Positions 16,220 through 26,507 are shown, numbered from the stretch's first letter. The stretch is 64,000 bases of DNA from Bacillus sp. MM2020_4 (GCF_011250555.1 NZ_JAANMZ010000004.1:124001-188000); one strand, 5' to 3'. Notes: generated by a model from the sequence alone, not told the origin. Program-made: numbers and translations.

Positions 16220-18745
16220 TTACGCTCTTAATATTTCTCCCTCTTCGATACATATTTGGTATACCTTCGCCATCGCCTGAAGTCGATCATTCACAGATAG
16301 CTTTTGAAAAATTCGCGTGATATGATTTTTCACCGTGTGTTCACTGATGAATAACTCTTCTGAAATCTCCTTGTTGCTTAGACCATTGACTAATAGTTTA
16401 AACACATCCATTTCCCTAGTTGAAATAGAATATAGCTTTTCAGCTCGAAATAGGGCGGCTTCTAGAACCTTGTTGCTAAATTCTCCTTCGGTTTCATCCG
16501 AATTTACCATTATGGCTGCTTGGGGATAGATCTTTACTTTCTTATCTAAATAAATAACGCCTTTCCGATTGGTTGTTTTCTTGTCATTTGAGGTTAGAAA
16601 CCTTTCAAAATCAACAGCAGGAACGGGCGGTGAATATAGGTAACCCTGTGCTTCATCGCAATGGAACTTTTCGAGAATTTCCAATTGTTCTTTTGTTTCA
16701 ACCCCTTCTGCAACCACAGACATATTCAACCCTTGGGATAGTGAGATAATGGCAGAAATTAACGTTTGGCTATTAGAAGATTCTTTAGAAATATCTCGGA
16801 TAAATGATTTATCTATTTTAATGGTATTTACGGGGTAATCCATTAGATAACTTAATGAGGTGTATCCTGTACCAAAGTCATCAATACTTATTCTTATCCC
16901 CATTTTTCTAAGCTGCTTCAATGTATTGGTAATGATTTCCTCATTTCCCAAAATAGCTGATTCGGTAATCTCTATCTCGAGCCATTCCGGGCTAATTTCT
17001 GTTTCGTTGATAATTTGCTGAATATGGCTTACCAAATCCTTACGTAAAAATTGTTTTGCCGAGAAATTCACAGATATTTGAATGGGGGTAAATCCAGCCT
17101 GCTGCCAAGCTTTATTTTGCAGACAAACAGACTTCAGAACCCATTCATCAATTTCGATAATTTTTCCAGACTCTTCTGCTAAAGGAATAAACTCTGTTGG
17201 TGAAATTGTCCCCCAGCTTGGATGGTTCCATCGTATTAATGCTTCAGCGTTTCTAATTTCGCCAGATTCAATATCTATCCGAGGTTGATAAACAATCGTA
17301 AACTCTTCCCGTTCTATTGCCTTACGCAAATCGTTTTGCAGAATAAAAGCTTTATACGATTTGATATTCATACCTGAATGGAACACCTTATATCTATTTT
17401 TCCCCTGTTCCTTTGCCCGGTATAGTGCAGCATCCCCATTCCTCATTAACACTTGGGCATCCTCACCGTCAAAAGGGAAAATACTAATGCCAATTGATGT
17501 GGTAATAAATAGTTCATACTGATCAACGAAAAATGGTTCTTTGCAAACCGCTAAAATGTCTTCAGCAATCTCAAGTGCTTTTTCCCGGTCAGTATTCGGT
17601 AATAAGATATTGAATTCATCCCCGCCGACACGGGCCACTAAGTCTTTGTCCCTAACAGAGGCTACAAGTCTCTTTGCAATCGCCTCAAGCATTTTATCAC
17701 CAATAATATGCCCAAGTGAATCATTTATATATTTGAAGCGATCCATATCTAAATAAAGTAATGCTAACGGTTGGTTGGACTGTCTTGCCTCATTTAACAT
17801 CGATGTTAATTGCTGATTATATAATCTTCTATTTGGTAAATCGGTCAATGCATCATGGTACGCCATGTATTTAATCTTTTCCTCATAATGCTTCTTATTG
17901 GAAATATCTCTGATAGTTATCGCTATTAGACACCTATCTTGCACGTACCTCTTGCCAATTTGTATTTCAACTGGAAATTCGGTACCGTCCCTTCGATTAG
18001 CGATTACTTCTTTAAGATTGTCATTACCTGGTAAATAGTTCAAATCCTTTATCGTTTTTAATATGCTTTTAATATACATTTCAGTATCTTCATTTTTAAA
18101 TAGCTTTAAAATCGTTTGTCCGATGAATTCATTCTCATGATATTGAAACATTCGTTTAATTGCCGGGTTTACTTTTAATATCAGGCCAGCTTCATCAATG
18201 ACAATCATCGTATCAATGGAAGTTTCACTTATAACATTTGACAATGCTTCGGAAATTCGTAATTTAGAAGTGATCTCTGAGAGGTCTTTATTGGTTTTCT
18301 CTAATTCCTTTGTCTTCTCCGTTAATTTAACCGCTTGGTGGATAAGCTGCTGATTCAATTTATAGATCTCAATAAATCCTTCTACTTTTGCTTTTAATAT
18401 CGTAGGATCAAAGGGTTTAAGAATATAGTCAATTGCGCCGATAGAATAGCCTGTGAAAATATGTTCTGAATCCATATGATTAGCCGTAATAAAGAGAATG
18501 GGAATGTTCTTAGTCTTTTCACGTGCTTTTATAATCTTTGCCGTTCCAAAGCCGTCCATTCCCGGCATTTGAACATCCAATAAAATTGCAGCAAAATCAT
18601 ACTTTAGTAGATTCTTTAGTGCTTCCTCCCCTGAAAAGGCTTTAACTAAATTGTAATCTTCATGCTCAATAATTGCTTCTAAGGCTAGTAGATTTTCCGG
18701 TCTATCATCAACTAGGAGGATATTTATTTTATTGTCCATGCTCAT
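16220..18745 (-). CDS. REC-PAS-GGDEF-EAL-LuxR fusion regulator
   Basis: Protein of 841 residues joining a receiver (about 5-125; phosphorylation site D57 in AILLDVQMPGMDG, conserved YILKPFDP), a coiled coil (about 130-175), PAS (about 180-295), GGDEF (about 300-465; VARVGGDEFNILL with RDKD inhibitory site), EAL (about 475-720; AEALIRWNHP, EITES, DDFGTGYTS, KIDKSF, VAEGVET all present) and a C-terminal LuxR helix-turn-helix (about 775-841; STREMDVFKLLVNGLSNKEI then EELFISEHTVKNHI). It should be phosphorylated by the adjacent hybrid kinase and could both turn over c-di-GMP and bind DNA. Start at ATG 18745 with AAGAGGGA 5 nt upstream. A perfect palindrome lies 23 nt upstream. Confidence 0.9.
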   Translation of the reverse strand: MSMDNKINILLVDDRPENLLALEAIIEHEDYNLVKAFSGEEALKNLLKYDFAAILLDVQMPGMDGFGTAKIIKAREKTKNIPILFITANHMDSEHIFTGYSIGAIDYILKPFDPTILKAKVEGFIEIYKLNQQLIHQAVKLTEKTKELEKTNKDLSEITSKLRISEALSNVISETSIDTMIVIDEAGLILKVNPAIKRMFQYHENEFIGQTILKLFKNEDTEMYIKSILKTIKDLNYLPGNDNLKEVIANRRDGTEFPVEIQIGKRYVQDRCLIAITIRDISNKKHYEEKIKYMAYHDALTDLPNRRLYNQQLTSMLNEARQSNQPLALLYLDMDRFKYINDSLGHIIGDKMLEAIAKRLVASVRDKDLVARVGGDEFNILLPNTDREKALEIAEDILAVCKEPFFVDQYELFITTSIGISIFPFDGEDAQVLMRNGDAALYRAKEQGKNRYKVFHSGMNIKSYKAFILQNDLRKAIEREEFTIVYQPRIDIESGEIRNAEALIRWNHPSWGTISPTEFIPLAEESGKIIEIDEWVLKSVCLQNKAWQQAGFTPIQISVNFSAKQFLRKDLVSHIQQIINETEISPEWLEIEITESAILGNEEIITNTLKQLRKMGIRISIDDFGTGYTSLSYLMDYPVNTIKIDKSFIRDISKESSNSQTLISAIISLSQGLNMSVVAEGVETKEQLEILEKFHCDEAQGYLYSPPVPAVDFERFLTSNDKKTTNRKGVIYLDKKVKIYPQAAIMVNSDETEGEFSNKVLEAALFRAEKLYSISTREMDVFKLLVNGLSNKEISEELFISEHTVKNHITRIFQKLSVNDRLQAMAKVYQICIEEGEILRA

Positions 18746-18767
18746 AATTATCCCTCTTTTACATTTG

Positions 18768-18793
18768 GTTAACACTATGCAGATAGTGTTAAC
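18768..18793 (-). promoter_or_regulatory. Perfect 11-bp inverted repeat, probable operator of the signalling operon
   Basis: GTTAACACTAT (18768-18778) and ATAGTGTTAAC (18783-18793) are exact reverse complements around a 4-nt spacer. There is no T-run after it, so it is a DNA-binding site or mRNA hairpin rather than a terminator. It lies between the probable promoter and the ribosome site of the LuxR-fusion gene. Confidence 0.55.
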
Positions 18794-19034
18794 TTTCTTT
18801 TTCTACATTATTACAAATTTCGTAACCTTTTAACATAGAATCGACAAAATAAGACATTAATAGTTACTGGAAACTTCTCTTTTTTCATAGAATTATATAA
18901 AAAAGTCTTAGAACCACTTTGTTGGTAAAATAAAAATCGCCTTTTTTGGGTACCTGCCCCTTAAAAAGCCAGTACATTTATGGTATCGCTTACTTGTAAA
19001 CGCTCCAAAAAGGGACATTTTTTTGTCACATCAT

Positions 19035-19052
19035 CTGTGAAATTATTCACAA
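19035..19052 (+). promoter_or_regulatory. Rex/Fnr-type operator in the ldh promoter
   Basis: CTGTGAAATTATTCACAA fits the Bacillus Rex consensus TTGTGAAWWWWTTCACAA at 17 of 18 positions and also contains a perfect TGTGA-N6-TCACA Fnr/ArcR-type site. A TATACT -10 hexamer follows at 19061-19066, so the site covers the -35 area, where a repressor would block RNA polymerase. Rex releases DNA when NADH rises, matching lactate dehydrogenase induction. Confidence 0.75.
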
Positions 19053-19060
19053 ACTAGTGA

Positions 19061-20116
<1,056 letters not shown>

Positions 20117-20141
20117 TATAAAATACGATCCTTGAAAGCAG

Positions 20142-21374
20142 ATGAACAGGATGAAAACAATCAATCATACAAAAAAGGGTTATTTTATGATGGCTGTTTT
20201 ATGGCTCGCCTATGTAACCTTTGCCATGAACTGGGTCGCTGGTTCCTCTTTAACACCGCAAATCACTGAAACCTTTTTTGGTGGACCGGTGGATCCCATT
20301 ATTTCTCAACTTGTGAATTATTCGATTACCACGGCACGCGTCTTTGCCAATATCCTAGCAGCGATCGTGCTCATGAAATGTGGGCCCCGAAAAGCAGCGG
20401 GGATGGCGATTGGTCTTCTGATGATGGGGCTGGTCGCGATCTATCTGCCCAATTACTGGGCCTATACCGTTGCACGGATGGTTATGGCCGTTGGGGGCTC
20501 GATGGTCATTGTCTATATGAACCCTGTTGTTGCACACTATGTTAAAAATTCACAAGTAAAGCTGCGCATTAATGCCGCCAACACGGTCGCCTATAATGCC
20601 GGAGCCTTTATTGTCGCCGTCTTATTTACGGTTTTTGCTAAGCAAATGGTCAGCAATTGGCGGATAACGTTAACGTTCTTTGCCTCGTTAACCATCATAT
20701 TTTTCATCGCATGGCTTTGGAAAGCAGAAACCTTTGAAACACAAGAAACGGACGGCACTGCCGAAAAGTATGGCTATAAAGATGCGCTCAAGGACGGATT
20801 CCTTTGGCGCTATGGCCTTGCGTTTGCTTCCTTTCTAACATTGTATGTATTATCGCTGGTCAGTTTTAAAGCGATTTTTGATCAATTTACATTATTAAAT
20901 GGTTCTGTGACAAACCTGTTGATCTCTGGTTTTGGGATTTTAGGGACATTTGCAGGGATTCGGATTGGAAATAAAGGGGTACGGCGCAAGCCCATTCTAC
21001 TATTCTCAGGGATTGTCATGGTTGGGACGTTTGCTCTGGCGATTATATTTGCGAACAAAGTTCCGCTAGTATCCTACCTGCTCATTTCGATTTCGGGGTT
21101 TGCCATGTATATTCAATACCCCATCTTTTTGAACTTGCCCCATGAGTTGAAAGGGATGACGCCACAAAAATTGACGATTATGTTCGGCCTATTTTGGGCG
21201 ATTGCCTATGCGGGCCAGACGATTGCGACGATTGCCTGGAGCTTTATTTTAGGACATTCCGGCTACACTCCGGCGATGGTTTTCTTTATCGCTGCCTCCA
21301 GTTTGTACATCTTCCTTGTGGCCACCTTCCCAGAAACAAGGAAAAAGGAAGCAGCCTTGTTGAAAGCTGCGTGA
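20142..21374 (+). CDS. MFS transporter downstream of ldh
   Basis: About 410 residues with twelve predicted helices and MFS loop GPRKAAGMAIGLLMMG after helix 2. It resembles CynX/NarK-like MFS proteins but the substrate is not evident. Starting 25 nt after ldh, it is probably co-transcribed and might export or import an organic acid (inference); most Bacillus ldh genes are instead followed by a LctP-type lactate permease. Two in-frame ATGs (20142, 20151) are possible and neither has a strong ribosome site, so expression may depend on coupling to ldh. Confidence 0.8.
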   Translation: MNRMKTINHTKKGYFMMAVLWLAYVTFAMNWVAGSSLTPQITETFFGGPVDPIISQLVNYSITTARVFANILAAIVLMKCGPRKAAGMAIGLLMMGLVAIYLPNYWAYTVARMVMAVGGSMVIVYMNPVVAHYVKNSQVKLRINAANTVAYNAGAFIVAVLFTVFAKQMVSNWRITLTFFASLTIIFFIAWLWKAETFETQETDGTAEKYGYKDALKDGFLWRYGLAFASFLTLYVLSLVSFKAIFDQFTLLNGSVTNLLISGFGILGTFAGIRIGNKGVRRKPILLFSGIVMVGTFALAIIFANKVPLVSYLLISISGFAMYIQYPIFLNLPHELKGMTPQKLTIMFGLFWAIAYAGQTIATIAWSFILGHSGYTPAMVFFIAASSLYIFLVATFPETRKKEAALLKAA

Positions 21375-21393
21375 GTAAAGTAAAATCCTTAAC

Positions 21394-21591
21394 TTGAAAA
21401 GTTTAAGAAAGAAGGGTGTACATGATACATCCTTCTTAACTCATTTCATCAAAATAAGAGTGGATAAAAAAAGAAACCGTGCCTTATGGATACTTGAAAA
21501 TTATGAAAAGGTTACACCAAGGAACGGAAAATATAACCCAGAATTTCTAAAAAAGAAAATTTCATTCGAAGATACCTTTTTTAAAATATAA
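21394..21591 (+). CDS. Possible small protein or gene remnant
   Basis: Frame from a TTG at 21394 to TAA giving up to 65 residues. The second half, NRALWILENYEKVTPRNGKY then NPEFLKKKISFEDTFF, reads like a real, charged, helical protein, but the first part overlaps an inverted repeat (21409-21420 with 21426-21437) and there is no ribosome site. It may be the 3' remnant of a gene or a small protein with a start I cannot fix. No family recognised. Confidence 0.3.
   Translation: MKSLRKKGVHDTSFLTHFIKIRVDKKRNRALWILENYEKVTPRNGKYNPEFLKKKISFEDTFFKI
21409..21437 (+). terminator. Inverted repeat after the MFS gene, possible terminator
   Basis: AAGAAGGGTGTA pairs with TACATCCTTCTT (one G-U) around a 5-nt loop. 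A T-run is lacking, so termination is uncertain. Confidence 0.35.
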
Positions 21592-21618
21592 AAAAGACCA
21601 GCATTCTCTGCTGATCTT
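21589..21618 (-). terminator. Terminator of tmRNA
   Basis: AAGACCAGCA (21594-21603) pairs with TGCTGATCTT (21609-21618), one mismatch, followed on the minus strand by a T-run. Confidence 0.75.
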
Positions 21619-21634
21619 GATATCCACCTATGTA

Positions 21635-21993
21635 TGGTGGAGACGGCGGGAATCGAACCCGCGTCCAAAGATATCGCCACTTAAGCATCTACGAGTGTAG
21701 TCGATATATTGGTATTTCGCTGAATCTTCTGCCTATCGACCGGCGTCCGGTCAGCTAGCCTGGTTGTTCTCTTCCTTCATCCTCAGGCGGTGGAATCCAG
21801 CGTAGCCTACTAAGAGTGAGTCCGCTACCCTACCACATAGGCAATGGAGGGGCGAACAGCTATGCAGTTATTAAGCTGCGAAAGCTAGGTTGTTGTTAGT
21901 TTTGCCAGTTATGGCTTTGACGTTTTAACGAGGCCGATCCCCTCGACTCGCAACCTAAGCTCAAACTACCCCTGTCGAATCCGTAGCGTCCCC
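21635..21993 (-). ncRNA. ssrA: Transfer-messenger RNA
   Basis: About 359 nt. The 5' end GGGGACGCTACGGATTCGACAG and the 3' end carrying a tRNA-like T arm (GGTTCGATTCCCGCC) and encoded CCACCA at 21635-21640 are diagnostic. The tag frame reads, after the alanine charged on the RNA, GKTNNNLAFAA followed by TAA TAA (about 21863-21901), shorter than the B. subtilis tag but with the usual LA-AA degron end. It works with SmpB, whose gene lies immediately upstream, to rescue stalled ribosomes and tag the nascent chain for proteolysis. Confidence 0.95.
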
Positions 21994-22140
21994 ATGATAA
22001 AAATGAAGCTAGAACGTTAGGATGCTCAACACTGTCCCTGAGCAAAAGTTTCTGTCGCAACTTGGCGACAAACTTATTATACCACACCTACAGCAAATTT
22101 CAATTGTAATTATTTGTAAGATACCTCTTTTGACTGAACC

Positions 22141-22608
22141 TTACATTTTCTGACGATCGCGGAAGGCACGTTCAATTTCGCGCTTCGCTTCTTTTTGCTT
22201 CAAGGATTCACGCTTGTCATAATTCTTTTTACCCTTTGCCAAACCAATTAAAACCTTACAGAAACCATTTTTTAAATAAAGCTTTAATGGAACAAGGGCA
22301 TACCCCGCCTCTTTCGTTTCTCCAAGCAGCTTACTGATTTCTCGCTTATGAAGCAATAACTTACGTGTTCGCAAGGGGTCATGATTAAAAATATTGCCCT
22401 GTTCATACGGACTGACATGCATCCCAAACAGAATCGCCTCGCCATTTTGAATCCGTGCATAGGCATCCTTAAGATTCACTTTTCCCGCACGAATCGACTT
22501 GATTTCTGTCCCCTGCAAGACGATACCGGCTTCGTACGTTTCTTCAATAAAATAATCATGGTAAGCCTTTTTGTTTTGCGCGACTACTTTTCCTGCACCT
22601 TTTGGCAT
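22141..22608 (-). CDS. smpB: SsrA-binding protein SmpB
   Basis: Full-length, 155 residues. Family landmarks: [23 protein letters not shown] and [18 protein letters not shown] near the N-terminus (OB-fold binding the tmRNA elbow), [25 protein letters not shown] in the middle, and the basic tail ending RAFRDRQKM that enters the ribosome mRNA channel. The start is ATG at 22608 with GAGGTG upstream; a GTG at 22617 overlaps that ribosome site and is rejected. rnr lies 94 nt upstream and ssrA follows downstream, the conserved trans-translation/RNA decay cluster. Confidence 0.95.
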   Translation of the reverse strand: MPKGAGKVVAQNKKAYHDYFIEETYEAGIVLQGTEIKSIRAGKVNLKDAYARIQNGEAILFGMHVSPYEQGNIFNHDPLRTRKLLLHKREISKLLGETKEAGYALVPLKLYLKNGFCKVLIGLAKGKKNYDKRESLKQKEAKREIERAFRDRQKM

Positions 22609-22663
22609 AATTTTCACCTCAATCTATAGATTTTATTTTAGCAAAAAATATATGCTACTACAA

Positions 22664-22692
22664 TTGAAAGAGAGCCTCCGAAGAAAGGCTCC
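22664..22692 (-). terminator. Hairpin between rnr and smpB
   Basis: GAGCCT 22672-22677 pairs with AGGCTC 22686-22691; on the minus strand it is followed by TCTTTCAATT, a weak T-rich tail. It may give partial termination or act as a processing site. Confidence 0.45.
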
Positions 22693-22702
22693 CCCTAAAT
22701 AA

Positions 22703-25093
22703 TTATTTATTTTTACGCTTCGTGCTTTTCGATTTAGGCACGTTATCGTAAAATTTACGTTTCTTTTTCTTTTTGTTGCCCTGGCCGCTGCCAGATTCGG
22801 ATTTTTGATTTCCTTCTTGGCCAGATTTACGGCTTTTGTTTCGACCCTGACCACTACCACCGTCACCCTGCTGCTTATTGCGGCGCGGCTTATGTGTATC
22901 GCTGCCCGTTTTAAAAACCTTCGGTGTCTCAGAACGTTCCCTGCGAGGTGTTCCCTTCATGCCGACGATTTCAAAATCAATCGAGCGCTCGTCTTTATTG
23001 ACTTTTACCACTCGAACGGTGATTTCATCACCAATTCGGAACACATTGCCGGTTCGCTCACCAATCATCGCCAAATGGCGCTCATCATAACGATAATAAT
23101 CATCGGTCATATAGCTGACATGGACTAGACCTTCAATGGTATTCGGCAGCTCGACAAACATCCCAAAGTTTGTCACAGAGCTGACAATGCCGTCATACTC
23201 AACACCAACCTTGTCCTCCATGTACTCCGCTTTCTTCAATTCATCGGTTTCACGTTCGGCATCAACGGAACGGCGCTCCATTTTTGAAGAATGCGTAGCA
23301 ATCTCAGGTAGGCGCACATTCCATTTTTCCCTTGTCGTCTCATCAAGCTTGCCCTCAATTAGATAGGTCCGGATTAAGCGGTGGACAATCGTATCGGGAT
23401 AACGGCGAATCGGCGAGGTAAAATGGGTATAGAATTCCGTTGATAGCCCGAAATGTCCAAGGCTCTCCGGATCATATTTAGCCTGCTGCATCGAGCGGAG
23501 CATTACTTTCGATACCACCATTTCCTCAGGCTTGCCTTGAACCTCTTCAATGATTTCCTGAAGGGCCTTTGGATGGACATCATTGGCGGTTCCTTTCACA
23601 ATGTAACCGAAGTTAGTGATAAACTCGAAAAATCTCCTTAGCTTATCTTCCTTCGGATCCTCGTGAATTCGGTAAATGAACGGAACATCCATCCAGTGGA
23701 AATGTTCAGCAACTGTCTCATTGGCGGCAAGCATGAACTCTTCGATTAATTTCTCCGCTACCGAACGCTCACGAAGAACCACATCTGTTGGCTTGCCCTC
23801 TTCGTCAACCAATACCTTTGATTCTTTAAAATCAAAGTCAATTGCCCCGCGCTTCATCCGTTTATTGCGCAGGATTGCGGCGAGTTCTTCCATCAATTCA
23901 AACATTGGGACAAGCGGTTCGTATCTCTTGCGTGTTTCTTCTTCTTTTTCAACAAGAATCAGATTGACAGCATGATACGTCATCCGCTCGGTTGTTTTAA
24001 TCACGCTTTGAAAAATTTCATGGGAGACGACAGCGCCATCAGATGAAATTTCCATTTCACATGATAAAACAAGGCGATCCACCTTTGGATTTAACGAACA
24101 AATCCCGTTGGATAGACGGTGCGGAATCATTGGAATCACTCGGTCTACTAAATAAACACTTGTGGCCCGTTCCTCCGCCTCAAGGTCAATGGGCGTGCCT
24201 TCTTTTACATAATAGCTGACATCGGCAATATGGACGCCTAGCTTATAGTGACCGTTTTCAAGCTTCGTCACAGTTACCGCATCATCAAGGTCCTTCGCAT
24301 CCGCGCCGTCAATCGTGACAATCGTTTCGTTCCGCAAGTCACGGCGATTCGCTAATTCACTTTCGTCAATGGTCTCAGGTGTATCGTTTGCTTGCTTTAA
24401 TACGTCATCAGGGAAAGCCATCGGTAATCCATGCTTATGTATGACAGAGAGTATATCCACGCCTGGGTCATTTTTATGGCCAAGAATCGTGATGACTTCC
24501 CCTTCGGCACTTTTTCGCCCCTCAGGATAGGTAACAAGCTTAACGACGACCTTATGCCCTTCAACCGCCCCTTTAGAAGCCGATTTTGGGATGAAAATAT
24601 CACTAGCAAACTTTTTATCATCGGGAATCACAAAGCCAAAGCTCTTACTTTCAACATACGTTCCGACAACTTGCTGAACGCCGCGTTCAATAATGCGGAT
24701 AATCGTGCCTTCCCGGCGCTGGCCGGAAGTTTCAGATGAAACGCGTGCCAAAACGATGTCGCCATGCATGGCCGTATTGGTTTCGTTGGGTGGAATAAAA
24801 ATGTCATCCATTCCAGGCTCATCAGGAACGACAAAGGCAAAACCTTTCGCATGACCAATCAGCTTTCCGCGAATTAAGTTCATTTTTTGCGGCAGACCGT
24901 AACGGTTGCTGCGGGTGCGAACCACGAGACCCTTTTCTTCCATTTGCACAAGGGCCTTAACAAACTCTTTAAAGTCACTGGAGTCCTGGATGCCAAATGC
25001 TGCTTCCAGCTCTTGAACTGTCAATGGTTTGTATGCCTCTTCCTTCATATATTGCAAAAGCCTGTCAATATGCTTTTGTATGTTTTCTTCCAA
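22703..25093 (-). CDS. rnr: Ribonuclease R
   Basis: Full-length (796 residues) processive 3'-5' exoribonuclease. Order: N-terminal winged helix (about 1-70), two cold-shock/OB domains (about 75-240), catalytic RNB domain (about 260-590) with the metal-binding [15 protein letters not shown]1 domain (about 640-725; [26 protein letters not shown]) and a very basic Lys/Arg/Gly/Ser tail (about 730-796) typical of RNase R. It degrades structured RNA, including transcripts released by tmRNA, consistent with smpB and ssrA downstream. Upstream est ends 27 nt before its start, so they are likely one operon with secG. Confidence 0.95.
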   Translation of the reverse strand: MEENIQKHIDRLLQYMKEEAYKPLTVQELEAAFGIQDSSDFKEFVKALVQMEEKGLVVRTRSNRYGLPQKMNLIRGKLIGHAKGFAFVVPDEPGMDDIFIPPNETNTAMHGDIVLARVSSETSGQRREGTIIRIIERGVQQVVGTYVESKSFGFVIPDDKKFASDIFIPKSASKGAVEGHKVVVKLVTYPEGRKSAEGEVITILGHKNDPGVDILSVIHKHGLPMAFPDDVLKQANDTPETIDESELANRRDLRNETIVTIDGADAKDLDDAVTVTKLENGHYKLGVHIADVSYYVKEGTPIDLEAEERATSVYLVDRVIPMIPHRLSNGICSLNPKVDRLVLSCEMEISSDGAVVSHEIFQSVIKTTERMTYHAVNLILVEKEEETRKRYEPLVPMFELMEELAAILRNKRMKRGAIDFDFKESKVLVDEEGKPTDVVLRERSVAEKLIEEFMLAANETVAEHFHWMDVPFIYRIHEDPKEDKLRRFFEFITNFGYIVKGTANDVHPKALQEIIEEVQGKPEEMVVSKVMLRSMQQAKYDPESLGHFGLSTEFYTHFTSPIRRYPDTIVHRLIRTYLIEGKLDETTREKWNVRLPEIATHSSKMERRSVDAERETDELKKAEYMEDKVGVEYDGIVSSVTNFGMFVELPNTIEGLVHVSYMTDDYYRYDERHLAMIGERTGNVFRIGDEITVRVVKVNKDERSIDFEIVGMKGTPRRERSETPKVFKTGSDTHKPRRNKQQGDGGSGQGRNKSRKSGQEGNQKSESGSGQGNKKKKKRKFYDNVPKSKSTKRKNK

Positions 25094-25119
25094 ACTAATC
25101 CCTCCTTAGGGGTGTTCTG

Positions 25120-25866
25120 TTAATCGTGCCAGTCAAGCTTTTCTAAAAAGGCATAAACGTCCTCGTGCAACTGATCCCGCTCTTTATCGAGCGTGATGAC
25201 GTGCCCCGATTCCTCATACCATTTAATTTCCTTTTTGACTGACTCTATTGTTTCATAAATAATGTTGGCACTTTCTGTGTTAATCATCTTATCGTTGCGG
25301 GCCTGAACGACAAATGTCGGAGCATAGATCATATCGACATTTTCACGAACGTCCACGATTAATTGCTGCAGTGCCTTTAATGTTTTCATCGGTGTCTTTT
25401 TAAACTGATTCATTTCCATTTCGATTTGCTCGTCTGTTTTTCCTTCATATTTCTTAAATTCACGGGCATAATCAAGAATTCCCTGATACATTCTTTCTTC
25501 ACTTTTTATATACATCGGGGCGCACATTGGCACAATGGCTTTTATAGGTACAGTGTAACCCAATTTAAGGGAAAAAACACCGCCAAGTGAGAGTCCGGCA
25601 ACAGCAATTTCTTCGTGGCCTTTATTTTTTAAAAAATGGTAGCCATTTATGACGTCCTGCCACCAGTCTTCAGGGCCTGTGTGGACAAGTTCTTCCGGAG
25701 GTACTCCATGTCCTTTGTAGTGAGGGGCATGGCAGGTGTACCCTTTTTTTTCGAGGTAGCGTCCGAGCATCCGGACATCTGCAGAATTTCCGGTAAAACC
25801 GTGGAGCAAGAGAACGGCTCGTTTGCCCCCTTCAAAGGTAAATGGCTTTGGTGTCGTGACTTTCAT
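25120..25866 (-). CDS. est: Carboxylesterase (alpha/beta hydrolase, YvaK/Est30 type)
   Basis: A 248-residue alpha/beta hydrolase. Oxyanion-hole HGFTG (about 23-27), nucleophile elbow GLSLGG with the catalytic serine near residue 94, acid in [10 protein letters not shown] and histidine in ESGHVITLD near residue 224. Matches the small thermostable carboxylesterases of Bacillus/Geobacillus found between secG and rnr. It hydrolyses short-chain esters in the cytoplasm; the natural substrate is not known. No signal peptide. A ribosome site AAAAGGAG precedes the ATG. Confidence 0.9.
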   Translation of the reverse strand: MKVTTPKPFTFEGGKRAVLLLHGFTGNSADVRMLGRYLEKKGYTCHAPHYKGHGVPPEELVHTGPEDWWQDVINGYHFLKNKGHEEIAVAGLSLGGVFSLKLGYTVPIKAIVPMCAPMYIKSEERMYQGILDYAREFKKYEGKTDEQIEMEMNQFKKTPMKTLKALQQLIVDVRENVDMIYAPTFVVQARNDKMINTESANIIYETIESVKKEIKWYEESGHVITLDKERDQLHEDVYAFLEKLDWHD

Positions 25867-25974
25867 GTAAAAAACTCCTTTTGATTCAATTCGCTTCTAT
25901 TAGTTTAAGCAAAGTGATGATGAACATGCTAGAAAAAAGGCTTGTGGCGGCGAAGTTCAATTAAATTTAGTTGG

Positions 25975-26100
25975 ATTCCGCCAAAATTGGGTGTGATTCC
26001 GCCAAGTTGAGTTGAAATTCCGCCAAACCATGAATTTATTCCGCCAAACTGGGCTGGAATTCCGCCAAACTTCGGATTTATTCCGCCAACGGCGAATTTC
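25975..26100. repeat. Six-unit array with exact 21-nt period, core ATTCCGCCAA
   Basis: ATTCCGCC starts at 25975, 25996, 26017, 26038, 26059 and 26080, always 21 nt apart. Eight to eleven bases of each unit (ATTCCGCCAAA) are invariant, the remaining ten differ. It lies in the est-secG gap. On the minus strand the units can be read as heptapeptides GGI-x-x-x-F, but the core is constant even at wobble positions. Related arrays lie at 50930 and 57185. Confidence 0.9.
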
Positions 26101-26113
26101 CCCGCACAAAACA

Positions 26114-26145
26114 GCAAAAAACCCGGCGCCTTGGCCGGGTTTTGA
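26114..26145 (-). terminator. Terminator after secG
   Basis: AAAACCCGGC pairs with GGCCGGGTTTT around a short loop; on the minus strand the tail is TTTTTTGCTG. It lies between secG and the repeat array. Confidence 0.8.
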
Positions 26146-26156
26146 CTAAACTACTA

Positions 26157-26390
26157 TTAGATTTTAAAGTAAGTAACTGCAAGAGCAAGGATAAAGAATA
26201 ATACTGATAAAACAATCGTGATCCGATGTAGAATCAGGTCAATTCCTCGTGCTTTTTGCTTACCGAAAAGGGTTTCAGCTCCACCTGAAATGGCACCGGA
26301 TAGACCAGCGCTCTTACCGGATTGAAGTAATACAACCGCAATAAGACCAATACTTACGATTACTAATAATGTTACGACAAATGCATGCAT
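26157..26390 (-). CDS. secG: Preprotein translocase subunit SecG
   Basis: A 77-residue protein with two membrane helices (about 4-24 and 54-74) flanking the conserved cytoplasmic loop [29 protein letters not shown], the SecG signature. It is the small accessory subunit of the SecYEG channel. AGGAGGTG lies 7 nt before the ATG at 26390; the upstream in-frame GTG falls inside that ribosome site and is rejected. It precedes est and rnr, separated by a terminator and the 21-nt repeat array. Confidence 0.95.
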   Translation of the reverse strand: MHAFVVTLLVIVSIGLIAVVLLQSGKSAGLSGAISGGAETLFGKQKARGIDLILHRITIVLSVLFFILALAVTYFKI

Positions 26391-26507
26391 GAAGGCCACC
26401 TCCTGTTAGACGAACATTTCACAGTATATTAAATTTACCATATTATTTGACTTTAAACAATAGAGTGTTTGTGACAGGTTATGGAATGGCGGTGTACACC
26501 TAGAAAC

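Noticed and set aside
18746..19034. c-di-GMP riboswitch upstream of the signalling operon
   Set aside because: No GEMM-type conserved core visible; the only structure is the simple palindrome.
25975..26100. CRISPR array
   Set aside because: Repeat core about 10 nt and unit 21 nt are too short, the repeat is not palindromic and there are no cas genes.
25929..26117. 62-codon minus-strand frame with GGI heptad repeats across the 21-nt array
   Set aside because: No ribosome site, core bases fixed at wobble positions, and the equivalent frame at 57-58 kb has an in-frame stop once the IS is removed; better explained as a DNA repeat.
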